DNA of 64,000 bases from Myxococcus xanthus (GCF_900106535.1 NZ_FNOH01000011.1:1-64000); one strand, 5' to 3'; shown: positions 53,180-63,788, counted from the first letter of the stretch. Notes: generated by a model from the letters alone, not told the origin. Numbers and translations are program-made.

Positions 53180-54577
53180 CTACAGGATGTAGCGCGACAG
53201 GTCCTCGTCCTGGACGATGGCGGCCAGGCGCTCGCGCACGTAGGCGGCGTCCACCTGGAAATCCCGGGGGCCCATCTCACTGGCGGAGAAAGACACCTCG
53301 TCCAGCAGTCGCTCCAGGATGGTGTGCAGCCGCCGGGCGCCGATGTTCGCCGTGCTCTCGTTGGCCTGCTGGGCGATGCGCGCCAGCTCCGTCACCGCGT
53401 CGTCGGTGAAGGACAGACGCACACCTTCGGTGCTGAGCAGGGCCGTGTACTGTCGCAAGAGCGAATTCTTCGGCTCCCGGAGGATTCGGACCAGGTCCTC
53501 GCCCGTCAGGGGCTCCAGCTCCACGCGGATGGGGAAGCGGCCCTGCAATTCCGGGATGAGGTCGCTGGGCTTGGAGACGTGGAAGGCGCCAGCGGCGATG
53601 AAGAGCATGTGGTCCGTCTTCACCACGCCATACTTGGTGTTGATGGTGGAGCCCTCGACGATGGGGAGGATGTCCCGCTGGACGCCCTCCCGGGACACGT
53701 CCGGGCCGCCCCCGCCCTTGCCGCCCTCACGGCTGGCAATCTTGTCGATTTCGTCGATGAAGATGATGCCGTTCATCTCGGCGCGGGCCACGGCCTCGCG
53801 CTGGACGCGGTCGGGGTCCACCAGCTTGGCGGCCTCTTCCTTGCGCAGGAGCTGAAGCGCCTCGGGCACGCGCACGCGACGGCGGCGCGTCTTGTTCATG
53901 CCCGGCACGTTCTTGAAGAGGTCCTGGAGGTTGACGCCAATCTCCTCCATGCCCTGGCCGGAGAAGCCCCGCATGAAGGTGGGCGACGACTCCGCGGTCT
54001 CCACCTCCACCTCCACGTCATCCAGGGTGCCGGCGCGGAGCTGGGCGCGGAACTTCTCGCGCGCGCTGTCGCTGACACGCTGGACCGGTGGGGGTGGCGG
54101 TGGGGCGAAGCCGAACGGCGGCGTCGCGGACGACGACTTCACGCCGCCGCCCTGCATCAGCTCGATCAAGCGGTCCTCGGCCAGTTCCTCGGCGCGGGGG
54201 CCGACCTTCTCGGTCTCCTCCTCGCGGACCAGCGCGATGGCGGCCTCGACGAGGTCGCGAATCATCGACTCGACGTCACGGCCGACGTAGCCGACCTCGG
54301 TGAACTTGGAGGCCTCCACCTTGACGAAGGGCGCCTGGGCGAGCTTCGCCAGGCGGCGGGCAATCTCCGTCTTCCCCACGCCGGTGGGGCCAATCATGAT
54401 GATGTTCTTCGGGTGGATTTCGTCGCGCAGATCGTCATCGACCTGCTGGCGGCGCCACCGGTTGCGCAGGGCAATGGCGACGGCGCGCTTGGCGGCGTTC
54501 TGCCCGACGATGTAGCGGTCCAGCTCGCTGACGACCTCGCGAGGCGTGAAGGCGGACAACTTGCGCGATTCGGCCAC
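53180..54577 (-). CDS. hslU: ATP-dependent protease ATPase subunit HslU
   Basis: A 465-residue AAA+ unfoldase of the HslUV protease. Walker A is [11 protein letters not shown], pore loop GYVGRDVES, the I-domain lies about 110-230 with a Pro-rich stretch (FAPPPPPP), Walker B is [11 protein letters not shown], and the C-terminal segment ends with the conserved LSRYIL that docks into HslV. GTG start with AGGAG nine bases upstream. It begins 12 bases after hslV, forming hslV-hslU on the minus strand. It unfolds and feeds substrates to HslV in the cytoplasm. Confidence 0.97.
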   Translation of the reverse strand: MAESRKLSAFTPREVVSELDRYIVGQNAAKRAVAIALRNRWRRQQVDDDLRDEIHPKNIIMIGPTGVGKTEIARRLAKLAQAPFVKVEASKFTEVGYVGRDVESMIRDLVEAAIALVREEETEKVGPRAEELAEDRLIELMQGGGVKSSSATPPFGFAPPPPPPVQRVSDSAREKFRAQLRAGTLDDVEVEVETAESSPTFMRGFSGQGMEEIGVNLQDLFKNVPGMNKTRRRRVRVPEALQLLRKEEAAKLVDPDRVQREAVARAEMNGIIFIDEIDKIASREGGKGGGGPDVSREGVQRDILPIVEGSTINTKYGVVKTDHMLFIAAGAFHVSKPSDLIPELQGRFPIRVELEPLTGEDLVRILREPKNSLLRQYTALLSTEGVRLSFTDDAVTELARIAQQANESTANIGARRLHTILERLLDEVSFSASEMGPRDFQVDAAYVRERLAAIVQDEDLSRYIL

Positions 54578-54589
54578 GGGGTGTGTCTC

Positions 54590-55117
54590 CTAGAGCTCTT
54601 CGATGGAGATGTTGGCGTTGGTGTAGATGTCGATTTCACCCGCGATGGTGAGCGACTGGTGCACCACGTCGCGAGCAGACATCTGCGTGTGCGCCATGAG
54701 GGCGCGCGCGGCGGCGAACGCGTAGGGGCCACCACTTCCCACGGCGGCGATGCCGTAGTCGGGTTCAATCACGTCACCCGCGCCGGAGAGGATGAACGTC
54801 TTCTCCTTGTCGGCGACGATGAGGAGCGCTTCCAGCCGGCGGAGGAAGCGGTCGGTGCGCCAGTCCTTGCCCAGCTCCACGCAGGCGCGGGCCATGTTCT
54901 TCTGATGCTCCTTGAGCTTGGCCTCGAAGCGCTCGAAGAGCGTGAAAGCGTCCGCGGTGCTGCCAGCGAAGCCGGCGAGCACCTGGCCTTCGCCCAGCCG
55001 GCGGACCTTCTTCGCCGTGTTCTTCATCACGGTCTTTTCGAGGGAGACCTGGCCGTCGCTGGCGATGGCGACCTTCCCGTCACGCCGCACGCAGAGGATG
55101 GTGGTGCCGTGGAACAT
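54590..55117 (-). CDS. hslV: ATP-dependent protease peptidase subunit HslV
   Basis: A 175-residue threonine protease. A four-residue propeptide MFHG precedes the catalytic N-terminal threonine of [21 protein letters not shown]. Other features are [31 protein letters not shown] and the sodium-site C-terminus. The N-terminal proteasome-like fold has the expected length. It lies 12 bases before hslU and about 70 bases after the SLC13 gene. In Bacillus and some other bacteria xerC directly precedes hslV; here an SLC13 gene separates them. Confidence 0.97.
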   Translation of the reverse strand: MFHGTTILCVRRDGKVAIASDGQVSLEKTVMKNTAKKVRRLGEGQVLAGFAGSTADAFTLFERFEAKLKEHQKNMARACVELGKDWRTDRFLRRLEALLIVADKEKTFILSGAGDVIEPDYGIAAVGSGGPYAFAAARALMAHTQMSARDVVHQSLTIAGEIDIYTNANISIEEL

Positions 55118-55187
55118 AGGACCCGGGGTTTAACAAGCCGGGCGCGGCGTTTCCAAGGAACAGTGACTGGCTGTCTGCTCTCAGACT

Positions 55188-57008
55188 TCAAAAAGGAAGC
55201 ACCCACGGCACCACCAGCACCGCCAGCGCGACGATGAGCACCTGGAGCGGGATGCCCACCCGGGCATAGTCGGCGAACCGGTAGCCCCCAGGGCTCATGA
55301 CCAGCGTGTTCACGGGCGACGCGATGGGCGTGGCGAACGCCGCCGACGCGGTAATGGCCACCGCCATCAACAGCGGCTCGGGCCGGAGTTCCATGGACTC
55401 CGCGATGCGGAGGGCCACCGGGGCCACGAGGACGGCGGTGGCGGTGTTGGAGATGAACAGGCCCAGGGTGGACGTCACGATGGCGAGCACCGCCAATACG
55501 GCGTGGGGGCTGGCGCCAGTGAAGAGCCGCTCCAGGCCCGCCACCGCCAGTTGCGTCACGCCGGTCCGCTCCAGCGCGGTGGCCAGCGGGAACATTCCGG
55601 CGATGAGCACGACACTCTCCCAATTGACCGTGCGGTAGACGTCCGCGGAGCGCACGCAACCCGTGAGCACCATGGCCACCGCCGCGAGCAGCACCGCGAC
55701 CACGTTGGGCAGCAGGCCCAAGGCCATCACGGTCAGCATCGCCAGGGTGATGATGACGGTGAGCGTCGCCCGCCGAGGATCCGCGAGGCGGTCGGTGCGC
55801 GGGTCGGGCTCGGCGAGCAGCACGAGGTCCTTTCGGGCCTCGGACAGGTTGCGCAGGTGCTTCTTGCGGCCCTTCACGAGCAGGGTGTCCCCGCGCCGCA
55901 GCGTGAAGTCCTTGAGTGCGGGGGACGAGGCATCCACCACGGCGTCCGCGCCCCGGCGAATCGCGAGCACCGTGGCCCGGAACTGGTCACGAAAGCGCGC
56001 CTGCCGGAGCGTCCGGCCCACCAGCGCCGAGCGGCGGGGAATCACCACCTCCGCGAGCGACTCCTCGGGTGGCAGCGACAGCGACTGCAAGGACGGGAGC
56101 CGCTCCAACCCCCAGTGCTCCACCGTCGCGACGACGGCATCCTCATGGCCCTGGACGACCAGGACCTCGTCCGCTCCGAAGGGACGGTGCGGAACCACCG
56201 GATGCGCGGCGCCCATCAATGAGATGCCCACCACGTTCACTCCGTGCGCGGAGCGCAGGTTGGCCTCGCCGAGCGTCCGGCCCACGAGCTTCGAGCCACG
56301 GGGAACGCGGAGGGCATGAAGCAACGTTCCCAGGCCGTACTCCGTGGCGAAGTCCTCGGGCGACAGCACGGCCTGCGCCGCGACCTGCCCCTGCGCCGCC
56401 GAGGGCAGCAGGTATTTGCCAGCGAAGATGAGGAACAGCATGCCCACGGCGAGCATCACCACGCCGATGGGAAAGAAGGTGAAGAAGCGGAACGGCTCAT
56501 GGCCCGCGTCCCGGAGCGCCCCACTCACGATGAGGTTGGGCGGGGTGCTGATGAGCGTCAGCATGCTGCCCAGGTGGGCGGCGAACGCGAAGGGCAGGTA
56601 GATGCGGGCAGGCGCGATTCCGCGGCGAAGGGCGAGCGTTCCCACCACCGGCATCAGGATGGCCACGGTCCCCGTGGAGCTCATGAAGGCAGACAGCGCG
56701 GCGGTGGCCAGCATCACCACGGCGATGGTGCGCCCCTCCCCTTCCCCAGCGAGGTGCCCCAGCCGCTGCCCCAGCCACCCGGCCAGTCCTGTCTCCGTGA
56801 TGGCGCCGCCAATCACGAAGAGCCCCACCAGCATGATGACCACCGGGTTGCTGAAACCCGCGAGCGCATCATCCACAGGAACGATGTCGAAGAGGAGGAG
56901 CGACAGCAGCGCGAGCAACGCCACAATGTCCAGCCGCACCCGGTCGCTCACGAAGAGCACCAGGGAGACGGCGAGGATGCCAAGGGTGATGAGCGCGGGA
57001 GAGGTCAC
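55188..57008 (-). CDS. SLC13/ArsB-type anion transporter with two TrkA-C domains
   Basis: A 606-residue inner-membrane protein. About 11-12 membrane helices are split into two halves (about 1-200 and 415-606), with the repeated re-entrant motif: first MSSTGTVAILMP, second FISNTATAVLVAP. Two TrkA_C (RCK_C) domains lie between them, at about 225-300 (RGSKLVGRTLGEANLRSAHGV) and 315-400 (RRSALVGRTLRQARFRDQF). This layout is typical of SLC13/DASS-like carriers such as the sulfate or di/tricarboxylate transporters with cytoplasmic regulatory domains. The substrate is unknown. The start is GTG at 57006-57008. It interrupts xerC and hslV, which are often adjacent elsewhere. Confidence 0.85.
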   Translation of the reverse strand: MTSPALITLGILAVSLVLFVSDRVRLDIVALLALLSLLLFDIVPVDDALAGFSNPVVIMLVGLFVIGGAITETGLAGWLGQRLGHLAGEGEGRTIAVVMLATAALSAFMSSTGTVAILMPVVGTLALRRGIAPARIYLPFAFAAHLGSMLTLISTPPNLIVSGALRDAGHEPFRFFTFFPIGVVMLAVGMLFLIFAGKYLLPSAAQGQVAAQAVLSPEDFATEYGLGTLLHALRVPRGSKLVGRTLGEANLRSAHGVNVVGISLMGAAHPVVPHRPFGADEVLVVQGHEDAVVATVEHWGLERLPSLQSLSLPPEESLAEVVIPRRSALVGRTLRQARFRDQFRATVLAIRRGADAVVDASSPALKDFTLRRGDTLLVKGRKKHLRNLSEARKDLVLLAEPDPRTDRLADPRRATLTVIITLAMLTVMALGLLPNVVAVLLAAVAMVLTGCVRSADVYRTVNWESVVLIAGMFPLATALERTGVTQLAVAGLERLFTGASPHAVLAVLAIVTSTLGLFISNTATAVLVAPVALRIAESMELRPEPLLMAVAITASAAFATPIASPVNTLVMSPGGYRFADYARVGIPLQVLIVALAVLVVPWVLPF

Positions 57009-57229
57009 ATCCAGCAGCTATGACACCTCACGTAGGGATTCGCTACGCCTACGCCCAGCCCACGCCCCAGGCTCGACGTCACGACCGCTGGCGCGCCAAT
57101 AGCACCGGCAAGCCCCACTGCACGCCCAGATGGACGAGGCAGAGCGCGGCGAGGACGGGCGCAACACAGGACAGGTTCGCGATGGCAATTACGGTCCCCG
57201 TCACGCGGCGTCGCCTGGTCGCCGAGCAC

Positions 57230-58132
57230 TCACGCCCGCGGATGCGCGGAGTCGTAGACCTGCTGGAGCTGCTCCCACGTCACCTGGGTATACCGCTGCG
57301 TGGTGGACAAGCTTGAATGGCCCAGCAGCTCCTGGATGCTGCGGATGTCCGCGCCCCCGCCCAGCAGGTGCGTGGCGAAGGAGTGACGCATGGCATGCGG
57401 GCTCACCTTCCGCGTCAGCGCGCACTTCAGCACGTATGTATCCAGGTGCCGCGCGATGCTCCTCGGCGTCAGGCGTCCTCCCCGGAAGTTGAGGAACATC
57501 GCCTCTGGCGCCTGGTCCTTCCGAATCGTGGCCAGCAGCTCCCCCCGCCGTGCGAGGTACGCCTCCAACGCTCGGATGGACTGCGCGTTCACGGGCACGA
57601 GCCGCTCCTTGCTCCCCTTGCCCATCACCCTGACGATTCGCCCGCTGCGGTCGATGTCCAGCAGGTCCAACCCGCACAACTCACTGATACGCAGGCCGCC
57701 GCCGTAGAGCAGCTCCAGAATCGCCCTGTCCCGCAGCCCGAGCACCGTCTTCACGTCGGGCATGTCCAGGATGGCGAAAACCTCCTCCACCGGCAGCACC
57801 TTGGGCAGCGTCTTCGGCAGCTTCGGGCTCTTCACCAGCTTCGCGGGGCTCGCGGGCAACAGCTTCTGCCGAACGAGGTACTTGTAGAACGACTTGATGC
57901 TCGCCAGCCGCCGCGCCCGGCTCGCCGGGGCGTGGTCCGTGCTCAACGTGCCCAGGTAGCCACGAATCGCCGCGTGCGTCCCCGACAGGAGCGACAGCTT
58001 CATTCGCTCCACCAGGTAGCGCTCGAAGTCCACCAGGTCGATGAGGTAGTTGCGCACCGTGTGCGGGGACGAGCCCTTCTCGTCCTCCAGGTGGGCGCGG
58101 AACTTCTCCAGCAGCGGCGACAGGCTCGTCAT
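57230..58132 (-). CDS. xerC: Tyrosine recombinase XerC/XerD family
   Basis: A 300-residue site-specific recombinase that resolves chromosome dimers at dif during division. The N-terminal SAM-like DNA-binding domain begins LLEKFRAHLEDEKGSSPHTVRNYLIDLVDF. The catalytic domain has the Arg in YGGGLRISELCGL, Lys in GKGSKERLVPV, HxxR in SPHAMRHSFATHLL, the His in LLGHSSLSTTQ and the nucleophilic Tyr in RYTQV. XerC is favoured over XerD because trmFO and hslVU are close, as in Firmicutes. ATG at 58130-58132 is the natural start. A 221-base gap of no apparent coding content separates it from the SLC13 gene. Confidence 0.9.
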   Translation of the reverse strand: MTSLSPLLEKFRAHLEDEKGSSPHTVRNYLIDLVDFERYLVERMKLSLLSGTHAAIRGYLGTLSTDHAPASRARRLASIKSFYKYLVRQKLLPASPAKLVKSPKLPKTLPKVLPVEEVFAILDMPDVKTVLGLRDRAILELLYGGGLRISELCGLDLLDIDRSGRIVRVMGKGSKERLVPVNAQSIRALEAYLARRGELLATIRKDQAPEAMFLNFRGGRLTPRSIARHLDTYVLKCALTRKVSPHAMRHSFATHLLGGGADIRSIQELLGHSSLSTTQRYTQVTWEQLQQVYDSAHPRA

Positions 58133-58182
58133 CGAGGACGAGCCTACGGGCCGGAGAAATCCTGGCAAGATTCGCGGTGGGC

Positions 58183-60444
58183 CTACGGCGCCTTGGCCGG
58201 AGCCGCGGCAGGCGCTGCCGCCGCCGGAGCCGGTTCCGCCTGGGACGGCAACAGCGCCAGGCAGGTGTCCTGAGACAACCAGCCCGCGTGGCAGAACCAG
58301 GTCAACAGCGGAATCCGGACCTGCCAGAGCAACACGAAAACCACCGCCAGCGTGATGGCCAGCTTCGTCCACCCGGACGCGCCCTCCGCCTCGTCGTCCT
58401 CCTGCTGCCGGACCAGCGCCGAGCGCACCATGTCCAAGCGGTCCACCCGGGCGTTCGAGGGCAGCTTCGGACGGCGCGTCACCAGCGAGGACAGCTCCGG
58501 TGTCAGCATCAGCCGGTCATTCAGCGCCCAGCCCGAGCCTTCCAACAGCAGCGCCAGGTTGCGCCGGCGCAGCTTCAGCCAGCCCAGAAGTCCTGCCGGG
58601 GCCATGACGACAATGGCAATCAGCGTCGCCGCGGAGATGAGGTCCACCAGCGTCAGCGACTTCACCTGCGTCATGATGAACGCGAAGGACGAGCCCAGCG
58701 CCGCAGCCGCCAGGCCGCCCGCCGCCACGATGCCCGCGAGCCCGCCGCCTGGAGGTGCTGCGGCTGCTGCAGCGGGAGCCGCGCCCGCCGCCGGAGAAGG
58801 CGCCACCGGCGGCGCATTCGTCGCGTTCGTGTAGCCCTTCTCCAGCGTCGAATCGAACGTCTTCTCGCCCGCCGACGCCAGGCCCTCCACCTTACTGGTG
58901 ATGAATTCGCCGATGCGCGCGAAGGGCATGGTCATCGACTCCCACAGCGACACGGGCTGACGAACCACCTGCGTCACGATGGCGTCGCTCTCCACGCCGT
59001 CCACGTCGTAGAAGACGCCCCGCTTGCCCACCGCGAGCTCCGTGCTCCGGCCGCTCGTCACCGGCACCGCCACTTCATACCCGGGCGTCCCGTCCTTCGG
59101 CGCCACCTGGACGTAGAGGATGCAGGTGGTCCCCAGCGCGGTGAGCGCGGAGTGCGCGGCCCGGTTCGTCACCAGCACCGACAGCGTGTACTTGCGCCCG
59201 CCCAGGATGAGCGTCCCCTTCTCCACCAGCGCCAACCGCTTGGGCATGTAGAGGTTGGGCATGCTGATGAAGTTGTTCGCGAACAGCAGCAGCCAGCGCT
59301 GGTAGAGGACCAACCGCTCCAGCTCGTTGACGGCATCCAGCGTGGGCTTGAGCGCGAGGTCCGCCGCGCTCGCCGCTTCCAGGGCATCCAGGTCCGCGTC
59401 CGAAACCGACGGCAGCGTGTCCATCAGCGTGCGCACCGGGTTCGCCTCGAGCTGCGCCTGCCACGCCAGCACGCCATCCGCCTTCGCCGCCAGCCCCCGC
59501 CACGCCGAGTCCGACAGCCGCTGCGAATCCCCCGTCATCGGCGTGGCGACGTCCGTGCGGAACGCCTCCAGCACCTCGTACGCGGGCCCGCGCAGGAGAC
59601 GGGACCACTCCAGCACACCCGACGCATCCGGCGGCGCGATGGGCAGGTCACCCGCCGCCTTCCCCAGCGCCGCCATGTCGCCCAGTGCACCCTCCACCCG
59701 CTCCGCGCGCAGGCGCAGGCTCGCCGCCGCTTCGGGCTGCGCGGCCACCAGCCGGCACTGCACGAAGTACGCATCCAGCAACGGCGCCACGTCGCGCACG
59801 CGCTTGGCTGTCTCCAGGCTGATGTCGCCCCAGACGAACGCCGCGCCCTGCTTCTCCCGGTGCTCCCGCAGCTTCGCGCGCTCCTCGCGGAAGCGTGCCA
59901 CCAGCGCCGCGTCCACGCCCGCCTTGCCTGCCCGATTCGTCAGCGCGGGAAAGCTGGCCATCAGCTCCTGGGCCAGGGGCCGCAGGTGCTCGGACAGGTG
60001 CTCAGGAGCGACGATGCCATCGCCGTTCTGCCCGGTCTCGCGCAGGGCCTTCTCGCTCTCGCGAACCTGCGCCAGGGAGATGCGCCCGGCGTCCGTCGCC
60101 TTCAGCGTCCGGAGAATCATCTCCGCCGCGCCGCGCAGGGGCCGCGCCTCCTCGCTGAGCGCGTTCAACTCCAGCACGTCACTGGAAGCATCCGCGCCGC
60201 GCCGGTCCTTGAGCTGTTTGGCGGCCCAGTCCACCGCCGTGCGCACCTCCGCCACGCGGATGCGGCCGTTGCCGTCCGCGTCCATCAACGTCAGCAGGCG
60301 TGGATCACAGCTCAAGCCCTCCAACGGGCACGCCGTGGCAATCCACTGCGTTTCGGGGATGCGGATCGCCTCCACCAGCACATCGAAGGAGGGAATGTCG
60401 ACCTGGAGCGAGCCGCCGTAGCGGCGATAGATGAGCGAAGCCAT
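58183..60444 (-). CDS. Large EF-hand-containing membrane protein of unknown function
   Basis: A 753-residue protein. A canonical EF-hand loop DADGNGRIRVAE lies at residues 55-66 and two degenerate loops follow (ATDAGRISLAQV about 116-127; QNGDGIVAPEHL 139-150), so calcium binding is likely. Residues 180-480 are helical and then beta-rich with segments GTLILGGRKYTLSVLV and TCILYVQVAPK. A Pro/Ala-rich linker (about 545-570) is followed by two membrane helices (GLAGIVAAGGLAAAALGSSFAF; LVDLISAATLIAIVVMAPAGLLGWL) and a third near the end (LAITLAVVFVLLWQV). The start at 60444 is used. It lies between the beta-propeller lipoprotein gene and xerC on the same strand. The family is not recognised. Confidence 0.72.
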   Translation of the reverse strand: MASLIYRRYGGSLQVDIPSFDVLVEAIRIPETQWIATACPLEGLSCDPRLLTLMDADGNGRIRVAEVRTAVDWAAKQLKDRRGADASSDVLELNALSEEARPLRGAAEMILRTLKATDAGRISLAQVRESEKALRETGQNGDGIVAPEHLSEHLRPLAQELMASFPALTNRAGKAGVDAALVARFREERAKLREHREKQGAAFVWGDISLETAKRVRDVAPLLDAYFVQCRLVAAQPEAAASLRLRAERVEGALGDMAALGKAAGDLPIAPPDASGVLEWSRLLRGPAYEVLEAFRTDVATPMTGDSQRLSDSAWRGLAAKADGVLAWQAQLEANPVRTLMDTLPSVSDADLDALEAASAADLALKPTLDAVNELERLVLYQRWLLLFANNFISMPNLYMPKRLALVEKGTLILGGRKYTLSVLVTNRAAHSALTALGTTCILYVQVAPKDGTPGYEVAVPVTSGRSTELAVGKRGVFYDVDGVESDAIVTQVVRQPVSLWESMTMPFARIGEFITSKVEGLASAGEKTFDSTLEKGYTNATNAPPVAPSPAAGAAPAAAAAAPPGGGLAGIVAAGGLAAAALGSSFAFIMTQVKSLTLVDLISAATLIAIVVMAPAGLLGWLKLRRRNLALLLEGSGWALNDRLMLTPELSSLVTRRPKLPSNARVDRLDMVRSALVRQQEDDEAEGASGWTKLAITLAVVFVLLWQVRIPLLTWFCHAGWLSQDTCLALLPSQAEPAPAAAAPAAAPAKAP

Positions 60445-60503
60445 ACAGGCGGCGGAAGTAAGCACACCGCCCGACGAATCGCACGATCCTCAACAATCAA
60501 AAG

Positions 60504-62147
60504 CTACGGCGTCGCGGGGACGCTGTAGATGCCGGCCTTCGGGCCCTGCGTAATCGCGTACACGGCCAGCGAGTCATTCTTGCCCCCGAAGGACACCGGC
60601 ACCTGGATGCCCTGATCCAGCGTCTTCCGCGCCTGGGTCTTCACGTCGTACACCGCCACATCGTAGGTGTCCGAGTCCATGCGGGCATACGTGACGAGCA
60701 CCCGCTGGCCATCATCGGACAGCTTGTAGCTGAAGATGCCTTGCAGCCACGTGCGAGGGTCCGCCTGCCGGGGCAGGTCCATGGCCATGAAGTCACACGA
60801 GCGTCCATTGCGGATGCAGTTGGAGCGGAACACCACCTGCCCGTTGCCCGGCGTGAAGCCATAGCCAAAGACGCCCTGCTGCACCTTCGCCGCCCGCTCC
60901 TCCCCCAGGGTGTACAGCATCAGGTCCACCGAATACGCGGGCTTGAGGATGCGCGAGAGGAACGCCACATAGCGCCCGTCCGAGCCCCAGACGAAGTTGG
61001 GCACGCGGCCGCCCACCTGCTTCGTCGTGCCGTCCGGCAGCGCGGCCACCGACATCAGCCCCGCGTTCGCAGTCGAGTCATACTTCTCCAGGAAGCCCAC
61101 CGCCTGCGAGTCCGGCGAGAAGGCCAGCTTCTCCACCTGCACGCCCAGCTTGCGCCCCGCGCCCCCCGCCGCCGGGCCCAGGTACAAGTCCCCTGGCACG
61201 TTCGGCTTGCCGTTCTCCGTGCGCGCCAGCCACTTGCCATCGGGCGAAAAGGCAAACACACCCGAGGCCACCGCCAACCGCTTCGCCTTCAGTTCGGGCA
61301 GCTCCGCCAAGTACAAGTCATACAGCCCCCGCACCGACTCGCTGCGCACCTGGAAGGCCACGCGCTGACCATCCGGGGAGACTTCGTAGTCCCCCACCTG
61401 GTCCCCCACCTTCATGGGCGGCGCGTCTGGCTTCTCCACGGAGATGGCCGCCATGCCCCCCGCCGCGGACAGCCGGCGCTTGAAGAGCAGCGTCTTGCCG
61501 TCCGGCGTGAACTGGGCGGTGCTGACCTCCGCCGCCACGTCCGTGAAGGGTCCTGACGGCAGCGTGCCCAGCTTCAGCTTGCCGCCATCCACGTAGGCCA
61601 GCTTCGTCCCGTCCGGGCTGGGCAGCATGTAGCTGACCGCCGTGCCCAGCACGACAGGCGCCGCCTTCGCGTCATCCAGCGACGCCACGTTCAGCGCGCC
61701 CGACTGCGTCGCCGGGTTGTAGCCAGTGAGGAAGAGGACGTACTTCGAGCCCGGCGCCACCAACTGTCCGCCGGGGACGTTCGTCACGCCCTCGCCCAGC
61801 TTGCGCGGCTCGCCGCCCTCCACGGGCACCGCGTACAGCTCGCCCAGCACCATCTGCGGCGGAATGCCGTCCAGCCGGGGCTTCTGCCCGTTGACGAGGT
61901 ACGTGGCGAAGCGGCCGTCCGACGTCACCCGCAGGTCCGTCACGCGGCCCGAGGCCAGGAGCGTGCCCTGCCCCGCGCCGGGGGCACCGGGCGGAGGTGG
62001 CTTCTCCGCCGCCGCGGCGGCCTTGGCGCGCCGCACGCCCGGGGCCTCCGAGCCGCCATTTTCGCCCTGCTTGCAGCCCGTGCCCGCCATCACCAGCGAG
62101 GCCATCAGGCCCGCGGTCCACAGCCGCCCCTGCCGCATCCGCATCAT
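60504..62147 (-). CDS. TolB/WD40-like beta-propeller lipoprotein
   Basis: A 547-residue lipoprotein (lipobox AGTGC, Cys25) with a short Ala/Pro-rich linker and then a beta-propeller built from repeated blades marked by SPDG or TPDG turns: [60 protein letters not shown] and [19 protein letters not shown]. TolB-like propellers mediate protein contacts at the outer membrane. The start ATG overlaps the trmFO stop (ATGA), so the two are coupled; an ATG one codon later has better ribosome binding site spacing. It is followed by the EF-hand gene 59 bases downstream. Function is unknown; periplasmic location is by lipobox. Confidence 0.8.
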   Translation of the reverse strand: MMRMRQGRLWTAGLMASLVMAGTGCKQGENGGSEAPGVRRAKAAAAAEKPPPPGAPGAGQGTLLASGRVTDLRVTSDGRFATYLVNGQKPRLDGIPPQMVLGELYAVPVEGGEPRKLGEGVTNVPGGQLVAPGSKYVLFLTGYNPATQSGALNVASLDDAKAAPVVLGTAVSYMLPSPDGTKLAYVDGGKLKLGTLPSGPFTDVAAEVSTAQFTPDGKTLLFKRRLSAAGGMAAISVEKPDAPPMKVGDQVGDYEVSPDGQRVAFQVRSESVRGLYDLYLAELPELKAKRLAVASGVFAFSPDGKWLARTENGKPNVPGDLYLGPAAGGAGRKLGVQVEKLAFSPDSQAVGFLEKYDSTANAGLMSVAALPDGTTKQVGGRVPNFVWGSDGRYVAFLSRILKPAYSVDLMLYTLGEERAAKVQQGVFGYGFTPGNGQVVFRSNCIRNGRSCDFMAMDLPRQADPRTWLQGIFSYKLSDDGQRVLVTYARMDSDTYDVAVYDVKTQARKTLDQGIQVPVSFGGKNDSLAVYAITQGPKAGIYSVPATP

Positions 62148-63517
62148 GCGCTCCTCTGATCCACGTGCTCGGGGGCGCCCGCCGCCGGGACGCCCGCATG
62201 CGGCAGCCATGCCGCCAGGTCCTGCTTCGCTCGCGCCGAATACGCCGCGCGCTTCTCCGCCTTCTTCATCCGCCCGGTCAGCGGCGAAAAGATGCCGAAG
62301 CTGATGTTGGAGGGCTGGTGCGGGTAGTCCGGCGGGTGCGCTTCGCCCGTCACGTGCCGCAGCAGCGCGCCCATCGCCGTGGTGGCCGGCGGCGGAACGA
62401 ACTCCGTCCCCGTCAGCCGTGCGTGCAGCGCCAACGCCACCAGGTATCCACATGCCGCGCTCTCCACGTAGCCCTCCACGCCGGAGATCTGCCCCGCGAA
62501 GTAGAGCCGGGGCTCCGTCTTCAGCGACAAGTCCTTCGCCAGCAGCCGGGGCGAGTCGATGAAGGTGTTCCGGTGGATCTGCCCCATCCGGAGGAACTCC
62601 GCTTGCTGAAGTCCGGGGATGAAGCTGCTGAAGATGCGCTTCTGTTCACCCCAGGTCAGCCGCGTCTGGAAGCCCACCATGTTCCAGGACGTGCCGCCCA
62701 CGTCCTCCATGCGCAGCTGCACCACCGCGTAGGGCTCCTGGCCCGTGCGCGGGTCCCTCAGGCCCACCGGCTTCATGGGCCCATAGGCCAGGGTGTCGTC
62801 GCCACGCTCGGCCATCACTTCAATGGGCAGACACCCTTCGAAGTACTTGGGTTCCTCGAAAGCGTGCGGCACCACCTTCTGACCCGCCTTCACCTCGGCG
62901 ATGAAGCGGTAGTACTCGTCCTTCGTCATCGGAAGGTTGAGGTAGTCGTCCCCGCCGCCCTTGCCGTAGCGGCTCTGGCGGAACGCCACGTTCATGTCGA
63001 TGGAGTCCGCCGACAGGATGGGCGCGATGGAGTCATAGAAGTAGAGCCGGGTGCCCACGTGGCGCTCCAGCTCCCGCGTCAGCGCATCCGACGTGAGCGG
63101 TCCCGTGGCAATCACCACCGGGCCGTCCTCGGGCAGCTGCTCCACCTCGCCGGCCACCAGCTCCACGCCGGGCTGGCGCAGCAGGGACTCCGTAATCGCG
63201 GCGGAGAAGCGCTCGCGCTCCACCGCCAGCGCGTCCCCCGCGGGCACCCGGTTCGCGTCCGCCGCGCTCAGCACCAACGAGCCCAGCGCGCGCAGCTCCG
63301 CGTGCAGCAGGCCAATGGCGCTCTCCGGGTTGTCCGAGCGCAGCGAGTTGCTGCACACCAGCTCCGCCAGCGTGTCCGACTTGTGCGCGGGAGAACGCTT
63401 CTGGGGCTTCATCTCCCGCAGCACCACCGGCACCCCGCGGCGGGAGAGCTGGTAGGCGCACTCCGTCCCCGCCAGGCCGCCGCCAATCACCGTCACCCGC
63501 TGCTTCTGATCCGCCAT
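62144..63517 (-). CDS. trmFO: Methylenetetrahydrofolate-tRNA (uracil-5-)-methyltransferase TrmFO
   Basis: A 457-residue folate- and FAD-dependent enzyme that forms m5U54 in tRNA. It has the FAD loop [15 protein letters not shown], the segment [40 protein letters not shown], and the C-terminal [10 protein letters not shown]. Length fits the family. GGAGG lies six bases before the ATG at 63515-63517. It uses 5,10-methylene-THF, the same cofactor produced by GcvT and handled by FolD. Its order before xerC and hslVU echoes the Firmicute arrangement. It is divergent from the DksA-family gene. Confidence 0.95.
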   Translation of the reverse strand: MADQKQRVTVIGGGLAGTECAYQLSRRGVPVVLREMKPQKRSPAHKSDTLAELVCSNSLRSDNPESAIGLLHAELRALGSLVLSAADANRVPAGDALAVERERFSAAITESLLRQPGVELVAGEVEQLPEDGPVVIATGPLTSDALTRELERHVGTRLYFYDSIAPILSADSIDMNVAFRQSRYGKGGGDDYLNLPMTKDEYYRFIAEVKAGQKVVPHAFEEPKYFEGCLPIEVMAERGDDTLAYGPMKPVGLRDPRTGQEPYAVVQLRMEDVGGTSWNMVGFQTRLTWGEQKRIFSSFIPGLQQAEFLRMGQIHRNTFIDSPRLLAKDLSLKTEPRLYFAGQISGVEGYVESAACGYLVALALHARLTGTEFVPPPATTAMGALLRHVTGEAHPPDYPHQPSNISFGIFSPLTGRMKKAEKRAAYSARAKQDLAAWLPHAGVPAAGAPEHVDQRSA

Positions 63518-63788
63518 CCGCTTCCTCCAGGCCCGCGCCGCGCGGCGTCCAGCAACTGTTAGCAGGACTGACACGCCCTGGCCCAGCGTCGATTCAACCG
63601 TGTGTGACCCCACGCTCTCGCACCGGATTCACGCATGGCCGGCTGCCCACCGGCCCACCTCCGCCTCCCGCTGGAAGGCGCGGTTTCCCTACCTGGGTTG
63701 CACCCCTACGTTTCTCGCGTTCGCCGCTCGGGGGCGGCCTGCATCCGGGCGAGCGCCACTGAACTCGTAGACTGGGAGGACCGAAGCC

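Noticed and set aside
57005-57229. A 74-codon minus-strand frame in the gap between the SLC13 and xerC genes
   Set aside because: It has no ribosome binding site of note, no conserved look, and Arg/Pro/Cys-rich composition. The 221-base gap is better left as non-coding.
58177-60528. A 783-codon plus-strand frame opposite the EF-hand protein gene
   Set aside because: Composition is Arg/Gln/His-rich as expected of a mirror frame; the minus-strand product has an EF-hand and membrane helices.
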